Of a DNA stretch of 64,000 bases, positions 32,082-44,543 are shown in pieces; positions within the stretch are counted from its first letter, which is position 1; each line of letters begins with the position of its first letter. The stretch lies in contig NC_092860.1 in assembly GCF_032062135.1 (NCBI RefSeq), forward strand, positions 63,669,330 to 63,733,329. The letters run 5' to 3'. Position numbers and translations under genes: made by a program. Below the pieces are notes generated by a model. It saw only the letters and a program-made list of their open reading frames with translations. It was not told the DNA's origin and searched no databases. The DNA is from Pyxicephalus adspersus (lineage: Eukaryota > Chordata > Amphibia > Anura > Pyxicephalidae).

Positions 32082-35000
32082 ATGAGTGGTAGATGCAGGG
32101 GAAGGCGTGGCATTGGGCGACCTGCCGCATCTGGCAGGGGGCATACTCCCCAGGAGTCCGCCACTGTAGGACAGCAGCACCAGCAAACTGTTGGCAGGAG
32201 CACAAGTTGTCAAAGAGGTCTGAGATGTGTGTCGAGCACCAGTACGCTAGTATATATATTGAGAGGGCGGACTACAATCATACAGCCACGTCAAGTGGAC
32301 AGTATTGTGGACTTAATCTCAGGGGCCTCAAGTGCAGCAGCTCTTCTTCTGTAGCAGGCTCTTCTTTTACAGCAGCAGCAACAACCAGCAGAGCTGTGAC
32401 AGGAGCAAAGACAGGAGTTAGCGTGGCTAATGTGCCTGTACCTCCCGATGACTCATTGTTTGACGAGCAGCCTGAGGATCTGTCATTGCAAATTTCAGAG
32501 GAGGAGGCAGACTTTGAGACCCTTGGAGAGTGTGGTCAGCAGTTGCTGGGTGAGGGTCCAGCATTGGTGGGTGCATTTGCAGAGGTTGACTGAAAATGAG
32601 GATGATGATGACCGTGATGTCACCTGGGAACCACCACGTGTAAGGGATAGCAGCAGTCCCAAAGCAGACAGAGGAAAGGCAACAGCAACAGACTGGGGAT
32701 GGAAGGGGCCGCAAATCTGCCTCATGTGAGTCCAAAGAACACACAGACGAGTGGGCACAAGCAGGGGAACAGTCAGAGATGATGTGACCGTGGGTTAGAT
32801 GGAGCAGGAGCAGACGCAGGGCACCCAGCAGACGCAGAGGCAGGCAAAGAAAAAGAGCAGCAGAGTGGTTGCATGCACCTCTCCGGAGTGGTTTCTTTTT
32901 TCACACTGAAAGACGATTGCCTAGCAATCAGCATCCTGTGCCACAGGCAGATTCGCAGAGGACAGGCCGGATCACATTTGGGTACAACATCCCTGCTTTC
33001 CCACATGTGCAAGAACCACAAACCAAAGTGGGAGCAGTATTTGTGTTCTCTTGAAGGAGGTGCAACCACGTCATCGTCTCTTCTTCCACCTCCATTGACT
33101 GCTTCTCCTCCTCCAACTGTCATTGCTTCTACGTCTCAGGAGGTTGTTGCCAGCAAGAGTTCCAGCTGCAAGGAAGTATCAGCTTCTGGCCGCAGGTTTC
33201 ATAGCGTCAGACGTTTGTCGCCGCAAGATGGGTACTCCAGTGACCCCTTCAGCTCCCCTGGCTCCCAGTCCCTTCGGCCCACTCTACCGGAGTTCTGCTC
33301 AAAGCATCAGGCTATAGACCCAACCAACAAAAGAGTAATCAACCTCAATTTGCGTCTAGCCAAACTATTGGCCTTGCAGCTACTGTCGTACAGCATTGTG
33401 GTCTCGGCTCCCTTCCGTGACCTGACTGCCTGTGCCGAGCAGTGGTGAAATATACCAAGCAGGCATTACTTCTCCCAGCTGTACGGGTAGTAGTCTGCAA
33501 GAAGCATTGGAGCACCCGGTACCCCCGCCGAGGGGTGTTGTGGGAAAGCATGGGCCACCCAAGCCCTCACCCTCCTCCTCCTCTTTCGTTCCTTCCACCG
33601 GCAAACCCTCTCTTTTCAACACTCCTCCTGAAAGGGCAACAGCGGAGGACACTGTGGTTAAGCAGGCACGCCACTACAGCTCCCTCAAGCACACGCGTTG
33701 CCAGGCAGAGCTGAAACTTGTGTCCTTGGGGGAGAAAAGTCACACCGCCAGAGAACTCTTGTCCGCTTTGAACAGAGAGGTTGATGCTTGGTTGACGCCC
33801 TCCAGGCTCACAACAGCCAATGTAGTGTGCGACAACGGGGCCAACCTTGTGGCCACACTGCGCATTGGCCGCATAACACATGTGCCCTGCTTTGCGCACG
33901 TGCTGAACTTGGTGGTGCCGAAGATCCTCCGCACGTACCCAGGACTGCAGGACTTACTGGGACAGGCTCACTCCATCTGCAGCCATGTCCCCCGATCCCC
34001 TACTGCCGCCATGGAGCGCCAACAGAGTCTGCCACCGCTTAGACTCATTTGTTACACTGTAACTAGATGGAACTCCACCCTGCACATGCAAAAGATAACT
34101 ATTCGCTATTACTTGGTCAGCGTGGTGCATGGAGGCAGCGGTGCCCTTGGTACAGCCACACAACTAAGCTATTTTAGCAGTGACAAGTGACTGCAGATGG
34201 AGACGCCATGCAAGGTATTGGCCCCCTTTGAGCAGGCCAAAAACGTAGGTTGGGAGCGGTCAGGCTGGAACGATGTCATACCCATCATCTTTCTGCTCGA
34301 TAATATCCTGTGTGGGCTGATGGAAAGTGGCGATGGGAGAGGAATAAAAAAAGGAAGAAATAGGGAGGAGGATAAGGGTGACTTCACACTCCATAGCGCA
34401 CAGCCAGCATCAGGAGGAGCAAGAAGGGACATTGGCCATTATCATGAAATTCAAGAGGAGGGAGGAGAAAGAGGAAAATGATTATGATGATGATGATGAG
34501 GGAGACCATATTGGGGCTGCTGGAAAGAACCCGTCGAACCCGCATTTGTGCTGTCACGCCCCAGGCATTGTGCGGGCATTGGAACAACAGAAACTGCTGC
34601 AGCTTGAAAAGGAGGAGGTGGGTGATGAGGAGCAAGATGTTTTGGTGCCTACTGAGGGACAGGAGAAGGATGACCCTAGGGGACCCTTCTCTCATATTTG
34701 TGTCCACTTGTTGCGATGCCTACAGAGGTACCCACAGGGATCTCAGGCAGACACCACCTCCAATAGCGGCAGCAGCAGCAGCAGCATCAGTAGTGCCAGC
34801 AGGCCGCACACATCTAAAAGTGCAGGCCAAGACGGGGGATTTTCTGGATGCCTGGCGAAACCTGATGCGGCCACCTCAAACAAGTGAAGTGCAGGGGCAT
34901 AATCATCGAGAACGGATGAAGCGCACAATTACGTTGGCTCTTTTCTGGCTGGTAGTGGTGGTGTTGGCGACAGCAGTTACGAGGAGGATGCCTGTCCTGA

Positions 35001-35257
35001 CAGTAGTAACGCCATTCATTTTTTGGGTCAACAGGTTTGAAATCTGCCCGCAGTTGGCACAGTATGCCATCAAGCTTCTTTCGTGTCCGGCATCCAGTGT
35101 TCTGTCCGAAAGAACCTTCAGTGCCGCTGGCGAAGTGGTCACGGATAACTGATCACGACTGTTGCCGGAAAATGTCAATCGCCTAACCTTTTTGAAAATG
35201 AACGAATGGTGGGTTACTAACAACTATCATATCCCCACTGCAGATGTCACTGATTGA
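32082..35257 (+). pseudogene. hAT-1 transposase pseudogene (BED finger, RNase-H fold, dimerisation domain)
   Basis: The start is MSGRCRGRRGIG at 32082. After an acidic part (near 32450..32640), a BED finger reads FFTLKDDCLAIS, LCHRQIRRGQAGSHLGTTSL and SHMCKNH (32885..33020); the first zinc cysteine is lost. The catalytic half shows VVCDNGANLVATL near 33822, VPCFAHVLNLVV near 33880, ICYTVTRWNSTLHM near 34050 and WNDVIPIIFLLDNI near 34267. An acidic insert follows (34440..34660). The C-terminal dimerisation block is LAQYAIKLLSCPASSVLSER, then TFSAAGEVVTD and NVNRLTFLKMN (35055..35200). Frameshifts (near 32290, 32595, 33430 and 34380) and stops (34188, 35150) kill it. When active it would cut and paste DNA with 8-bp duplications. 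Confidence 0.88.
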
Positions 35258-35739
35258 CTGACCTAAGGACTGGCTAACCAAGATACCTCTTTGAACTCAC
35301 ACTGCTCCTGTGCTGAGTCTGTGGCTGCCTATCACCAAACACCCTATCAGCTGAGCCTACCTTGGTTGAATTTTTCCGCTAGTTATCGCAACGCCCAGGG
35401 GTAGCATTCATCGCCAGTGTCATGCGGGACATTGTGCCAGCTAGGAATACTTTACATTTCTGCTGCTGCCTGAGAGGCCAACAAACTGCAGATGAAAACC
35501 CCCAGTACTGCCACACTGATAGGTACCATTGCCTTTGCATAATTTTTCAGCTAAGTATTGTAGGATTGAGGGTTGGCATTCATGTCACCCACTTCATGAT
35601 GCTAACTAGCAACATCGTCTACCTTACTACTGCTTCCACCACCACAGACCACAGCAACAGTGCTGGCGCACAAAACATCTTCGTCTGGCCCTTCTACGTT
35701 CAATCACAAATTTCAGATTACACACTTGCATTACACATG

Positions 35740-36480
35740 CCAGTTAATAATGCCATCCTTGCTCCGTCTCAGGGCCTACTGCCTCCTCCTCATTCTGGTA
35801 TTGCTGCTGCCTGCCAGTACCTAACCCTAGATGCCAGTTACTAATGTTGTCCTCGCTCTGTCTCGGCCCACCGCCTCCTCCTCATGCTGTTACTGCTGCT
35901 GCCTGTCCAGCACCCAGCTCTAGATGCCAGTTACCAATGACATCCACACTCCGTCTTAAGGCAGGGCCTACCGCATTCTCCTCAAGTTATTACAGCTGCT
36001 GCCTGCCCAGTACCCAGCTCTAGGCGGCAGTTAAAAATGCCCTCCACACTCCTTCTCAGGGCCTACCGCCTCCTCCTCATGCTGTTACTGCTGCTGCCTG
36101 CCCAGTACCTAGTACTAGATGCCAGTTACTAATGCTGTCCTCGCTCTGTCTCGGCCAACCGCCTCCTCCTCATGATGTTACTGCTGCTGCCTGCCCAGTA
36201 CCCAGCTATAGATGCCAGTTACTAATGCTGTCCACACTCTGTCTCAGGGCCTACCGCCTCCTCCTAATGCCGTTACTGTTGCCGCCTGCCCAATACTCAG
36301 CACTAGATGCCAGTTACCAATGCTGTCCTTGCTCCATTCAGGGCCCACCGGCTCCTCCTCATGCTGTTACTCCTGCTGCCTGCCCAGTACCCAACTCTTG
36401 ATGCCAGTTACTAATGCCATCCACACTCCATCTCAGGGCCTACTGCCTCCTCCTCATGCTGTTAATGTTTATGCTGCCTG
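35740..36480 (+). repeat. ~93-bp tandem tail of hAT-1
   Basis: The unit runs GATGCCAGTTACTAATGC, GTCC.CGCTCTGTCTC, GGCC.ACCGCCTCCTCCTCA, TGCTGTTACTGCTGCTGCCT, GCCCAGTACCCAGCTCTA. About eight diverged units are present. The same unit forms much of the hAT-2 tail. The open frames through it arise from the repeat itself. Confidence 0.85.
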
Positions 36481-37681
36481 CTGGACCTGTTAATCACCCA
36501 AAAATCCTTTATGCCTGCTGTGACTTTGCCTGCCATTTTCTGGAAAACCACAAGGTCTTTTAAAACCTTTGTATTTTTTCCTTGTTCCCACTGTTCTCCT
36601 TCACTTACCTAGAAAATGTGGTGGCTCTAACATGTAAATGGGCTTTGCTAATATTGTTTAAAGTCGTCCCATTGACTTTAATAGAATTAAAATTTCATGA
36701 ACCCACCAGAAGTTCGAGGAAATTTCCGCGAGTATTTGTGATAAAAATATATATGTTTGTATTTCTGTTATGTAATATAGGGCACCCATGTGAAGATACT
36801 GTGAATGAGGTTATCTGCCCCAGATTAGTTTATATGGAGCGTACTGTCTCTTTTTATTCTTGTCTTCTTTTATCTCATTATTTTTAATGGACTCCTGGCC
36901 CAATGTCGCCGCACAAGCACTTTTAGTATTAAATAATCAGTTTGGCAATATAATATTGGAAAGTGTTTGGTAATATATTTCCATGTGTGGTGGTGCTGGG
37001 GCGGGGGCTGCAATGTATATTGTAAATAGGCCAGGCATGGCCTGTTACTTTTGTGGATTTTGTACTTATTAGTATAGGTTGAATGGGCATTCAAGAATTG
37101 GTGTGCCTTATCAGCATTTTATCTGTTAGATTTTTGAATTACCACAGTTTCTTAAGCATTGTATACATTATCAGATCCTAGGTATGGGTTCCATTAAATC
37201 TTCTTCTACGCTTGGGACGGCTATGCTGGCCCAGGCGTTTATATTGAAAGATTGTTTTTATTATATAACAAACATATAATAGTTATTGAGTATTACGTTA
37301 TTTTATGTATGGGGCAATGTTAATGGATTTGTTCAATAGATCCGTGGTGGCCTTATGTATTTCAGGTTATTGAATAATTCCCTTAGACCTTCTACTTTCC
37401 TAAAGTGGCTTGAATATGAATTTTAAAACTTTATTGGTATATGTATGTTACAGTAGATTCTTAGGATGGCATGGCTATACAGGTATATAACTGGTGAATA
37501 GTGTTGTTGTTCGAATTCGGGTCGTCCTAATGTTCGACCCGAATATGACCGTTCGAATTTGTGTGGACCCGACCCCAATTTTTGCTGGATTCGAAGCCTC
37601 AGTTTCGACCCTCCCACAATGCCTAGGGCCCTCCAATCACAGCAGGGATGCCCCCCTCCATGTTTGTTGTGGCAGGCAGCC

Positions 37682-37733
37682 GATTGGCTGTCTGTCACTG
37701 CATGCCACATAGGCAGCCATTGGCCTATATAAG
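37682..37733 (+). promoter_or_regulatory. CCAAT and TATA words of hAT-2
   Basis: GATTGGC at 37682 and CATTGGCC at 37718 (reverse CCAAT boxes) precede CTATATAAG at 37725..37733. The layout is that of a compact core promoter about 590 bases before the transposase ATG at 38326. Confidence 0.5.
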
Positions 37734-37917
37734 CCAGAGATTTGCTGATAGCATCACAACCTTTCTGGGCTGCTTGGCTTGCTTTGTTAAAGTGAAAAAA
37801 AGTGCTTTACTTTGTTAGACTGTGTCACACACACTATTAGTCAGATAGATTGTTGGATTGTACTGTATTGGTGCAGTCCTGAAATCTAATGTACTCAGAT
37901 AGGTAGAGTGTTTCACT

Positions 37918-37939
37918 GTTAGCTAGCTAGCTAGCTAGC

Positions 37940-37979
<40 letters not shown>

Positions 37980-37999
37980 AAGCTAGATAGATAGATAAA
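37918..37999. repeat. (AGCT)n/(AGAT)n microsatellite
   Basis: About 6 AGCT units run into about 10 AGAT units, then degenerate copies up to 37999. Confidence 0.95.
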
Positions 38000-38325
38000 T
38001 AGTCAGTCAGCGTGTTACATACACACAGCCAGAGGCAGGTTCCCCTCGCTGACTGCGTGCACAGTATCACACTTGTACTGGGAGACAGACAAACAGATGC
38101 AGTGTATACTGCATTATATAGTTTGTATACTGTGCTGCATATTACAAGCATGACCACTGAAACAAAGTGCTGCATACAACACACACAGCGCACTTGCATT
38201 GTTTGTGTCAACCCCCCCTCCCCCCCAATAAAAAAATCCACTTACTGTACAAATTGACATATACATATAGAATATTAGCTACAAAGTATTTTGCAGGGTG
38301 TCAAGCCACCTAAAAAATTTCTTCA

Positions 38326-41300
38326 ATGTCTGGCCAAAGAGGAAAGGGCAGCTTTGGCAGGGGTGGCAAGCAAAGCAGTATGAGTTTGTTTTTAGCTGCA
38401 GACCCAAGAACAAGAAGTGCTGTTGTTGGTGGTGGGCGTCCATTATTGCCACACCATGAACAAGACGTAGTGGAGTACATGACCCAGCCTGGGTCAAGTG
38501 ATTGTACCCCCTCTTCATCTCAATCCCAGACACAGGCCTTACAGGTGTCCCAAACAGTCCATGATACACCTGTCCCTCCTAGTTCTTCATCAGCAGCTGG
38601 AAAGTCATGTGTACAGCAGTATGTAGAGGAGTCCCACCGAGGGGTTGGAGAGGCGGAGTTCCAAGCATTCATTGAAGATGCTCAGTTGTTTCAGTCATCT
38701 GACGAAGAGAGTCAGTTAACAGGCTTTCCCCCCAGTTACTTTTCACCAGAACACTCTGAGCCAGTCAAGCCAATTCAAACTGGCTCCAAAAGGCCACTGC
38801 TTACTTTCGGCACATATAGGAAAACTGTCTCATCTGTTGATGATGATGATGTCCTTGATCCGACATGGGGCGAACAAGGAGATCATCATAGGCAGGGAGA
38901 AGAGGAGGAGGAGGTTGCAGAGCACCCTCAAAGGGGGAGAGGGAGGAAGAGGGTAAAAGCTGCCCACACTCTGAATTCTTCAAGTACCAGTGAGGCAAGT
39001 CATAGACGTAAATCGTCGAAAGCTCCAGAGCACCTTTCGGCCCAGTTAGATGTTCGCCAGTGTGGGCATTTTTTAATGTCCATAGTGATGACAACACTAT
39101 GGTCATCTGTAAACTGTGTGCTCAACACTTGAAACGAGGCAAAAACAAGTTGCATGAGCACTCATTTAAAAAGCCACCGCCCAGTAAAATGGCGGGAACA
39201 CCTGGTAAAAGCACAGAGCTCTGTGCAACCACCTCCGCCCAAGAAGCAAGCTCAAACTGCTCGATCTTCCTCCGCTGCCTTTCCTCCTTCTGCCACCAAA
39301 GTTACCCATGCAGGCTTCACCAGCGTTGAGCAGGAGCTCCAATGCAGATCTGCTGCTGTTTGTCGCATTGCTAGCAGTCAGGACCAGGCATCATTGCCAT
39401 CCCCCACAACTTCTACCCCATCATCAAATGTTTCTGTGGTTAGCATTAGCAGCATCCAACCTACCATCCCCCAGATGCTGGAGCCCAAGACGAAATATGG
39501 CCCAAATGATCCCAAAACAAAGCTAATCAATGCGGCAATTGCACAGCTGATTGCGTTAGAGCTCCTCCCTTACCGGCTGGTGGACTCCATATGCATGAAC
39601 ACGTGCAGAGCAATGTGACCATGGCCCTGCAGCACTCAGTTTCTGGCAAGGTGCACCTGACAACCGACAGTTGGTCTAGCAAGCATGGAGTGGGAAGATA
39701 TATTTCCCATACAGCTCACTGGGTAACTTTGGTGGCAGCAGGGGAAGATGCAGCTGCAGCAAGGCCTGCATACCTACCTCCGCCCAAAGCACATCGCCAT
39801 GCAATTTCCTCCCCAACCTCCACTTCCACCTCCTCCCTTGACTCTTGTGCCTCAACCTCTTCCTCCAGTGACACTTTGCCTTAGAGACCTAGCACCTCCC
39901 ATTTGGCAGCATCTGTTCGCCGCCAGCAACAACCTGCAGTTTGCTATTTCGGTGCACAATTCAGATGTTGCCTGAGTCCTGAGGTTGTGAAGCCTAGGTT
40001 ACCTCAGCCACACGGGTGCAGCCATTCTAAGTGCCTTGCGGGAGATGGAAGACATATGGCTAACTCCTAACAGACTTCAGCCAGGCAAGGTCGTGTGTGA
40101 CAACAGGGCTAATCTGCTGGCAGCCCTGCGTTGTGGGAAACTCACACTCGCACCTTGCCTGGTTCACGTCATGAACCTAATAGTACAGCGCTTCCTTAGG
40201 AATTACCCAGGCCTCCAGCTGCTGTTGCTGAAGCCCAGAAAGTTGTCAGCGCATTTCCGCCGGTCGTACAAAGCCAGTGCCAGATTGGTGGATTTACAGC
40301 GAAATCTCAACCTGCCAGTGCACCGGTTAATTTGTGATGTGGCCACACGTTGGAATTTTTTCACTTTTTACATGCTGCAGCGGCTGGCTGAACAACAGAA
40401 AGCGGTGGTGGATTACGTGGCAGAGTCTGTTCGTTTCAGACGTATACCTACACTACCTTTCTTCAGCCCTGCGGAGTGGCTGCAAAGTAAGGACTGTATT
40501 GTCACCTTTTGAAGAGGCCACCAGGAGGATCAGCAGAGATCAGGCCTGTGTCAGTGACACCATCCCCATCATATGCCTGCTGGAACAGATGATGGTGGAT
40601 CACAGACACGACACAGAGCGGACGCTGGATCAAGAGATGACGTTTCAAACATCATCTCGGACATGCGTGCCTACTAGGCATAGTGCACCACAAATCCATG
40701 AAGAGGAGGAGGTGGAAGAGGATGAGGAGGTCATTGCAGGCATGGGAGAAGGGGAGGAAGGGGCAGAGGAGCATATTGAGGGTACCCATCAATATGAGGG
40801 TATCCATCCACCCAAACACAAGGCGGGACTTCAACACCCCCTCTGCAAGACCAGGCGGAGGAGGAGGACGACGAACCTGTGCTGCTGTTCGACCCACAGG
40901 AGTGTGGGTCCAGAAATACCTCAGCTGTGGGTAGTTTGAGCCACATGACAGCCTTCATGCAGGAGTGCATAGCCAAAGATCTACGCATACAACACATAAA
41001 AACAAAGACTGACGACTATTGGATTGCTATATTACTGGATCCACGTTACAAGCCTGAGATACAACTGATCTTTCCCCAATACAGGGGACCTAAAATGCAG
41101 CACTACCAAGAAGTGCTTGTAAGGGATTTGTGCTCAGCCTTACTGGCTGCCAGCAGCAGGGATCCCTATGGCAGTTTTACCAGCTATGGGAGCCAAACAA
41201 CTGCTTTAAGCGGCATGGGTGGCAGCAGCAGTAGAGGTCATCTAAGCCAAACTATGCAGGCTTTTTTTCAGCGGAAGCAAGCTGCCAGTCGTGCAGCAAT

Positions 41301-41667
41301 TGCCAATGACACTCAGCAGCGGTACTCAGTCATGGTGCAGGAATACCTGTGATGGAGCTCTACATGTGACATCTGCAACCTGCAAAGCCAGGACCCACTG
41401 GGCTACTGGGTATCCAAGCTTGAGCAGTGGCCGGAGCTGGCAGAACATGCCATTCAGATCCTTGCCTGCCCAGCTGCAAGTGTGTTATCTGAAAGAGAAT
41501 TCAGTGCAGCTGGGGGCGTACTGAGTGACAAACGGATTTGGCTCTCTGCAGAAAATGTCGACCGAATCACTTTTATTAAAATGAATAAGGCTTTGATCGG
41601 CAATGACTTCAACACCCCCTCTGCAGAGTGTACTGATTGGTCGTCAACTGCTGCACAGACATCTTGA
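38326..41667 (+). pseudogene. hAT-2 transposase pseudogene
   Basis: It starts MSGQRGKGSFGRGGKQ and has a long serine-rich and acidic N-terminus (about 260 residues open). The BED finger follows as VWAFFNVHSDDNTMVICKLC (39055..39120) and, after a frame change, THLKSHRPVKW; both zinc cysteines and both histidines are present. The catalytic half shows GKVHLTTDSWSSKHGVGRY near 39645 (first catalytic D), VVCDNRANLLAALRCG near 40093, CLVHVMNLIV near 40158, ICDVATRWN near 40332 and YWIAILLDPRYKPEI near 41020 (DPRYK). The C-terminal dimerisation block is ILACPAASVLSEREFSAAGG and NVDRITFIKMNKAL (41458..41600). Frame changes near 39130, 39595, 39890, 40490, 40880 and 41350 inactivate it. Better preserved than hAT-1. 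Confidence 0.9.
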
Positions 41668-41869
41668 TGGGAAGAGCACGTTCACAGCCTTTCGGCATCT
41701 CCTCCTACTCCTCCCCTTGTGGCCCTCTACCTCTACTCTGTCTCTGAGGTCTATAACTTGCAATGGAGCTGTGCAACTGCCTAATTTTTTTTTACCGAGC
41801 ACCCCCGTCAGGGCCCTCTGCCTTTATCTATTTTGAGGCCTATATCACTTGTAATGGAGCTGTTTGATT

Positions 41870-43790
41870 CATAATTAAACATTTGTATTTTTAGTAGAAA
41901 AATACATACATTTTTCTGTCCATTTGGATAGATAGCAAGTGGTATCAAAAATAAATATCTGTATTTTTTTTTACAGAAATACAGAAGTTTTTCTGTTTAT
42001 TTTGATAGATAGCAAGTAGGATCAAAATGAAATATCTGTATTTTTTTTACAGAAATACAGACATTTTTCTGTTTATTTTGATAGATAGCAAGTGGTCAAG
42101 TGGTATCAGAATGAAATATGTGTATTTTTTTGCAGAAATACAGACATTTTTCTGTTTATTTTGACAGATAGCAAGTGGTCAAGTGGTATCAGAATGAAAT
42201 ATCTGTATTTTGTTACAGAAATACAGAAATTTTTCTGTTTATTTTGATAGATAGCAAGTGGTATCAGAATGAAATATCTGTATTTTTTTTACAGAAATAC
42301 AGAAATGTTTCTATTTTGATAGATTGCAAGTGGTATCAGAATGAAATATCTGTATTTTTTTTACAGAAATACAGAAATGTTTCTGTTTATTTTGATAGAT
42401 AGCAAGTGGTATCAGAATTACATATCTGTATTTTTTTACAGAAATACAGACATTTTTCTGTTTATTTTGATAGATAGCAAGTGGTGTCAGAATGAAATAT
42501 CTGTATATTTTTTTACAGAAATACAGACATTTTTCTGTCTATTTTGATAGATAGCAAGTGGTATGAGAATGAAATATCTGTATTTTTTTTTACAGAAATA
42601 CAGAAATTTTTCTGTTTATTTTGATAGATTGCAAGAGTTATGTTAAAATTATGATAACTCTTGCAATCTATCAAAATAAACAGAAAAATGTATGTATTTC
42701 TGTAAAAAATACAGATATTTCATTCTGATACCACTTGCTATCTATAAAAAAATCCAAAAAAATTTCTGTAGTTCTGTAAAATAAATACACATATTTAATT
42801 CTGATACCACTTGCTATCTATCAAAATAAACAGCTAAATTTCTGTTTTTCTATAAAAAAATAAGATATTTAATTCAGGCTACAACTTGCTATCAAAATAG
42901 AGCAATAAAAATGTATGTATTTCTCTACAAAAAGTACAGATATTTAATTACCATTCATAATTAAATATCAGTATTTTTTAGAGAGAAATACAGATTTTTT
43001 TATGGCTATTTAGATAGATAGCGAGTAGGATTAGAATTCAATATCTGTATTTTTTTTTACAGAAATAAAGAAAATTTTATGGGTTTTTGGATAGATACTA
43101 AGTGCTATCAGAATTAAATATCTGTATTTTTATGGATAAATATAGAAATTTTTCTGTCTTTTGTGATATATTACAAGAGGTATAATTTAGGATACCTGTT
43201 GCAATCCATCACAAAAAAACTAAAAATGTCTGTATTTCTGTAAAAAAAAATACTGATTTTTTTTTTTTATGATAGAACTTGGTATCTATTCTAATACCCA
43301 TAAAAAATTCAGTATTTCTCTCCAAAAAATAGAGATATTTCATTCCGATCCCACTTTGCTTTATATCTCCAAAGCCATATAAATTTCTATATTTCTCTAC
43401 CAAAAATCTAGATATTTAATTCTGATAGCACTTGGTATCGATCCAAAAGACCATAAAAAATTCTATATTTCTCTACAGAAAATACAGATCTTTAGTTCTG
43501 ATCCCACTTTGCTATATATCCCTAAAGCCATAAAAACTCTACAAACAATACAGATATTTAATTCTGATAGCACTTGGTAGTTGGTATCTATCCAAAAGGC
43601 CATAAAAAATTATATTTTTCTCCACAAAATACAGATATTTTATTCTGATAGCACTTGGTATGTATCCTAAAACCCATTAAAAATGTATGTATTTATGTGA
43701 AACAAATAGAGATATTTAACTGTGATAGCACTTGCCAGATATCCACAAATGATAAAAAATGTATGTATTTCCCCGCGTATTCCACCAAGT
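41870..43790. repeat. ~78-bp A/T-rich array with orientation switches
   Basis: The unit on the left is TTTTGATAGATAGCAAGTGG, TATCAGAATGAAATATCTGT, ATTTTTTTACAGAAATACAG, AAATTTTTCTGTTTAT. From 42654 it is present in reverse, and it flips again near 42955 and 43178. The first switch is a perfect 30-bp-arm palindrome (42612..42641 with 42654..42683). Open frames rich in YQNEISVF are a by-product. Confidence 0.88.
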
Positions 43791-44014
43791 CTGTTACCTT
43801 TTATGTGGTTTCACTGGATAGTACATATGGAAAGTGTGATTTTCGTTAATCCATTCATGTCTCAATTAGCTACAGCTTCTACGCTGTCCATAGAGGTGAT
43901 GGCCTCAACCTCCAATGCGTCACAGGGCCCACCGCCTCCTACTGGTTGTTACTGCTGCCGCCTTCCCAGTACCCAACTGTAGATGCAAGATACTAATGCA
44001 GTCCACACCTTGGC

Positions 44015-44460
44015 CCTAATTCATCAAGCAGAATCGGACGCTCGCTCGCGCATTCGTATTCGCGTTCCGAAATCGTACGCCGTCGCGCAATTCAGCAACT
44101 GAAAAAGCTTGCAGCCGGAGCCGCGCATCTCTGGCAGCTTTACACTGGCGAACTTGCATTAAAAGTCACTGTTCCCCTAAAAAATCATTCTTTCTAATGG
44201 CACACATATTACCCTTAGCCCTAAAAAAAAAATGTTTGCGCTGTTTAAATGTTTTAAACATCTATGTGCGCTAAGAAAAAAACATATTTTTAAATCACTT
44301 ATTTCTTTCCTGTTAGGCAAGAGTTAACTGAGTTTAACTCCTCTCCATAGGCGCCTATATAAAAGTTTCCGATGCCTGATCGGAGAAGCCGCTCGCGGGT
44401 AAATCCCGCGACTATCTTGCGAATGACAGCGCGCGAAGCCATCGGACTAGATTTTCTCAC
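44015..44460. repeat. Small dispersed element in the hAT-2 tail
   Basis: It begins GGCCCTAATTCATCAAGCAG and is rich in CG (GCTCGCTCGCGCATTCG). It later holds GAAGCCGCTCGCGGG and AGCGCGCGAAGCC words that look like the complementary half. The right end is lost. Probably a common frog MITE-like repeat; family not known to me. Confidence 0.45.
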
Positions 44461-44494
44461 AAAAGTCACAAGCACACACCGTTCTTTTATTTGC

Positions 44495-44496
<2 letters not shown>

Positions 44497-44538
<42 letters not shown>
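44497..44538. repeat. (AT)n microsatellite
   Basis: About 20 AT units. Confidence 0.95.

Positions 44539-44543
<5 letters not shown>

Larger units (their letters stand above)
31229..36734 (+). mobile_element. hAT-1: hAT transposon with ZBED-type transposase remains
   Basis: The left end is TAGGGATGAGCGAGCGAG. The right end is estimated after CGAGGAAATTTCCGCGAG, where the last bases seem lost. A degenerate duplication may exist (TTGTTGATA before, TTTGTGATA after). It contains a promoter-like region (CCAAT at 31457, CATATATAC near 31483), repeats with ATATCC and AAAGCCAGAA words (31840..32030), the transposase (32082..35257) and a tail of ~93-bp units (35740..36480). It lies in the spacer between ORF1 and ORF2 of the L1. 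Confidence 0.78.

Noticed and set aside
42175..42547. Open frames with repeated YQNEISVF
   Set aside because: Translation of the tandem array; the frame follows from unit length, not from selection.
41870..43790. CRISPR-like regular repeat
   Set aside because: Units are diverged and adjoin without unique spacers, and the DNA is vertebrate. It is a tandem array.
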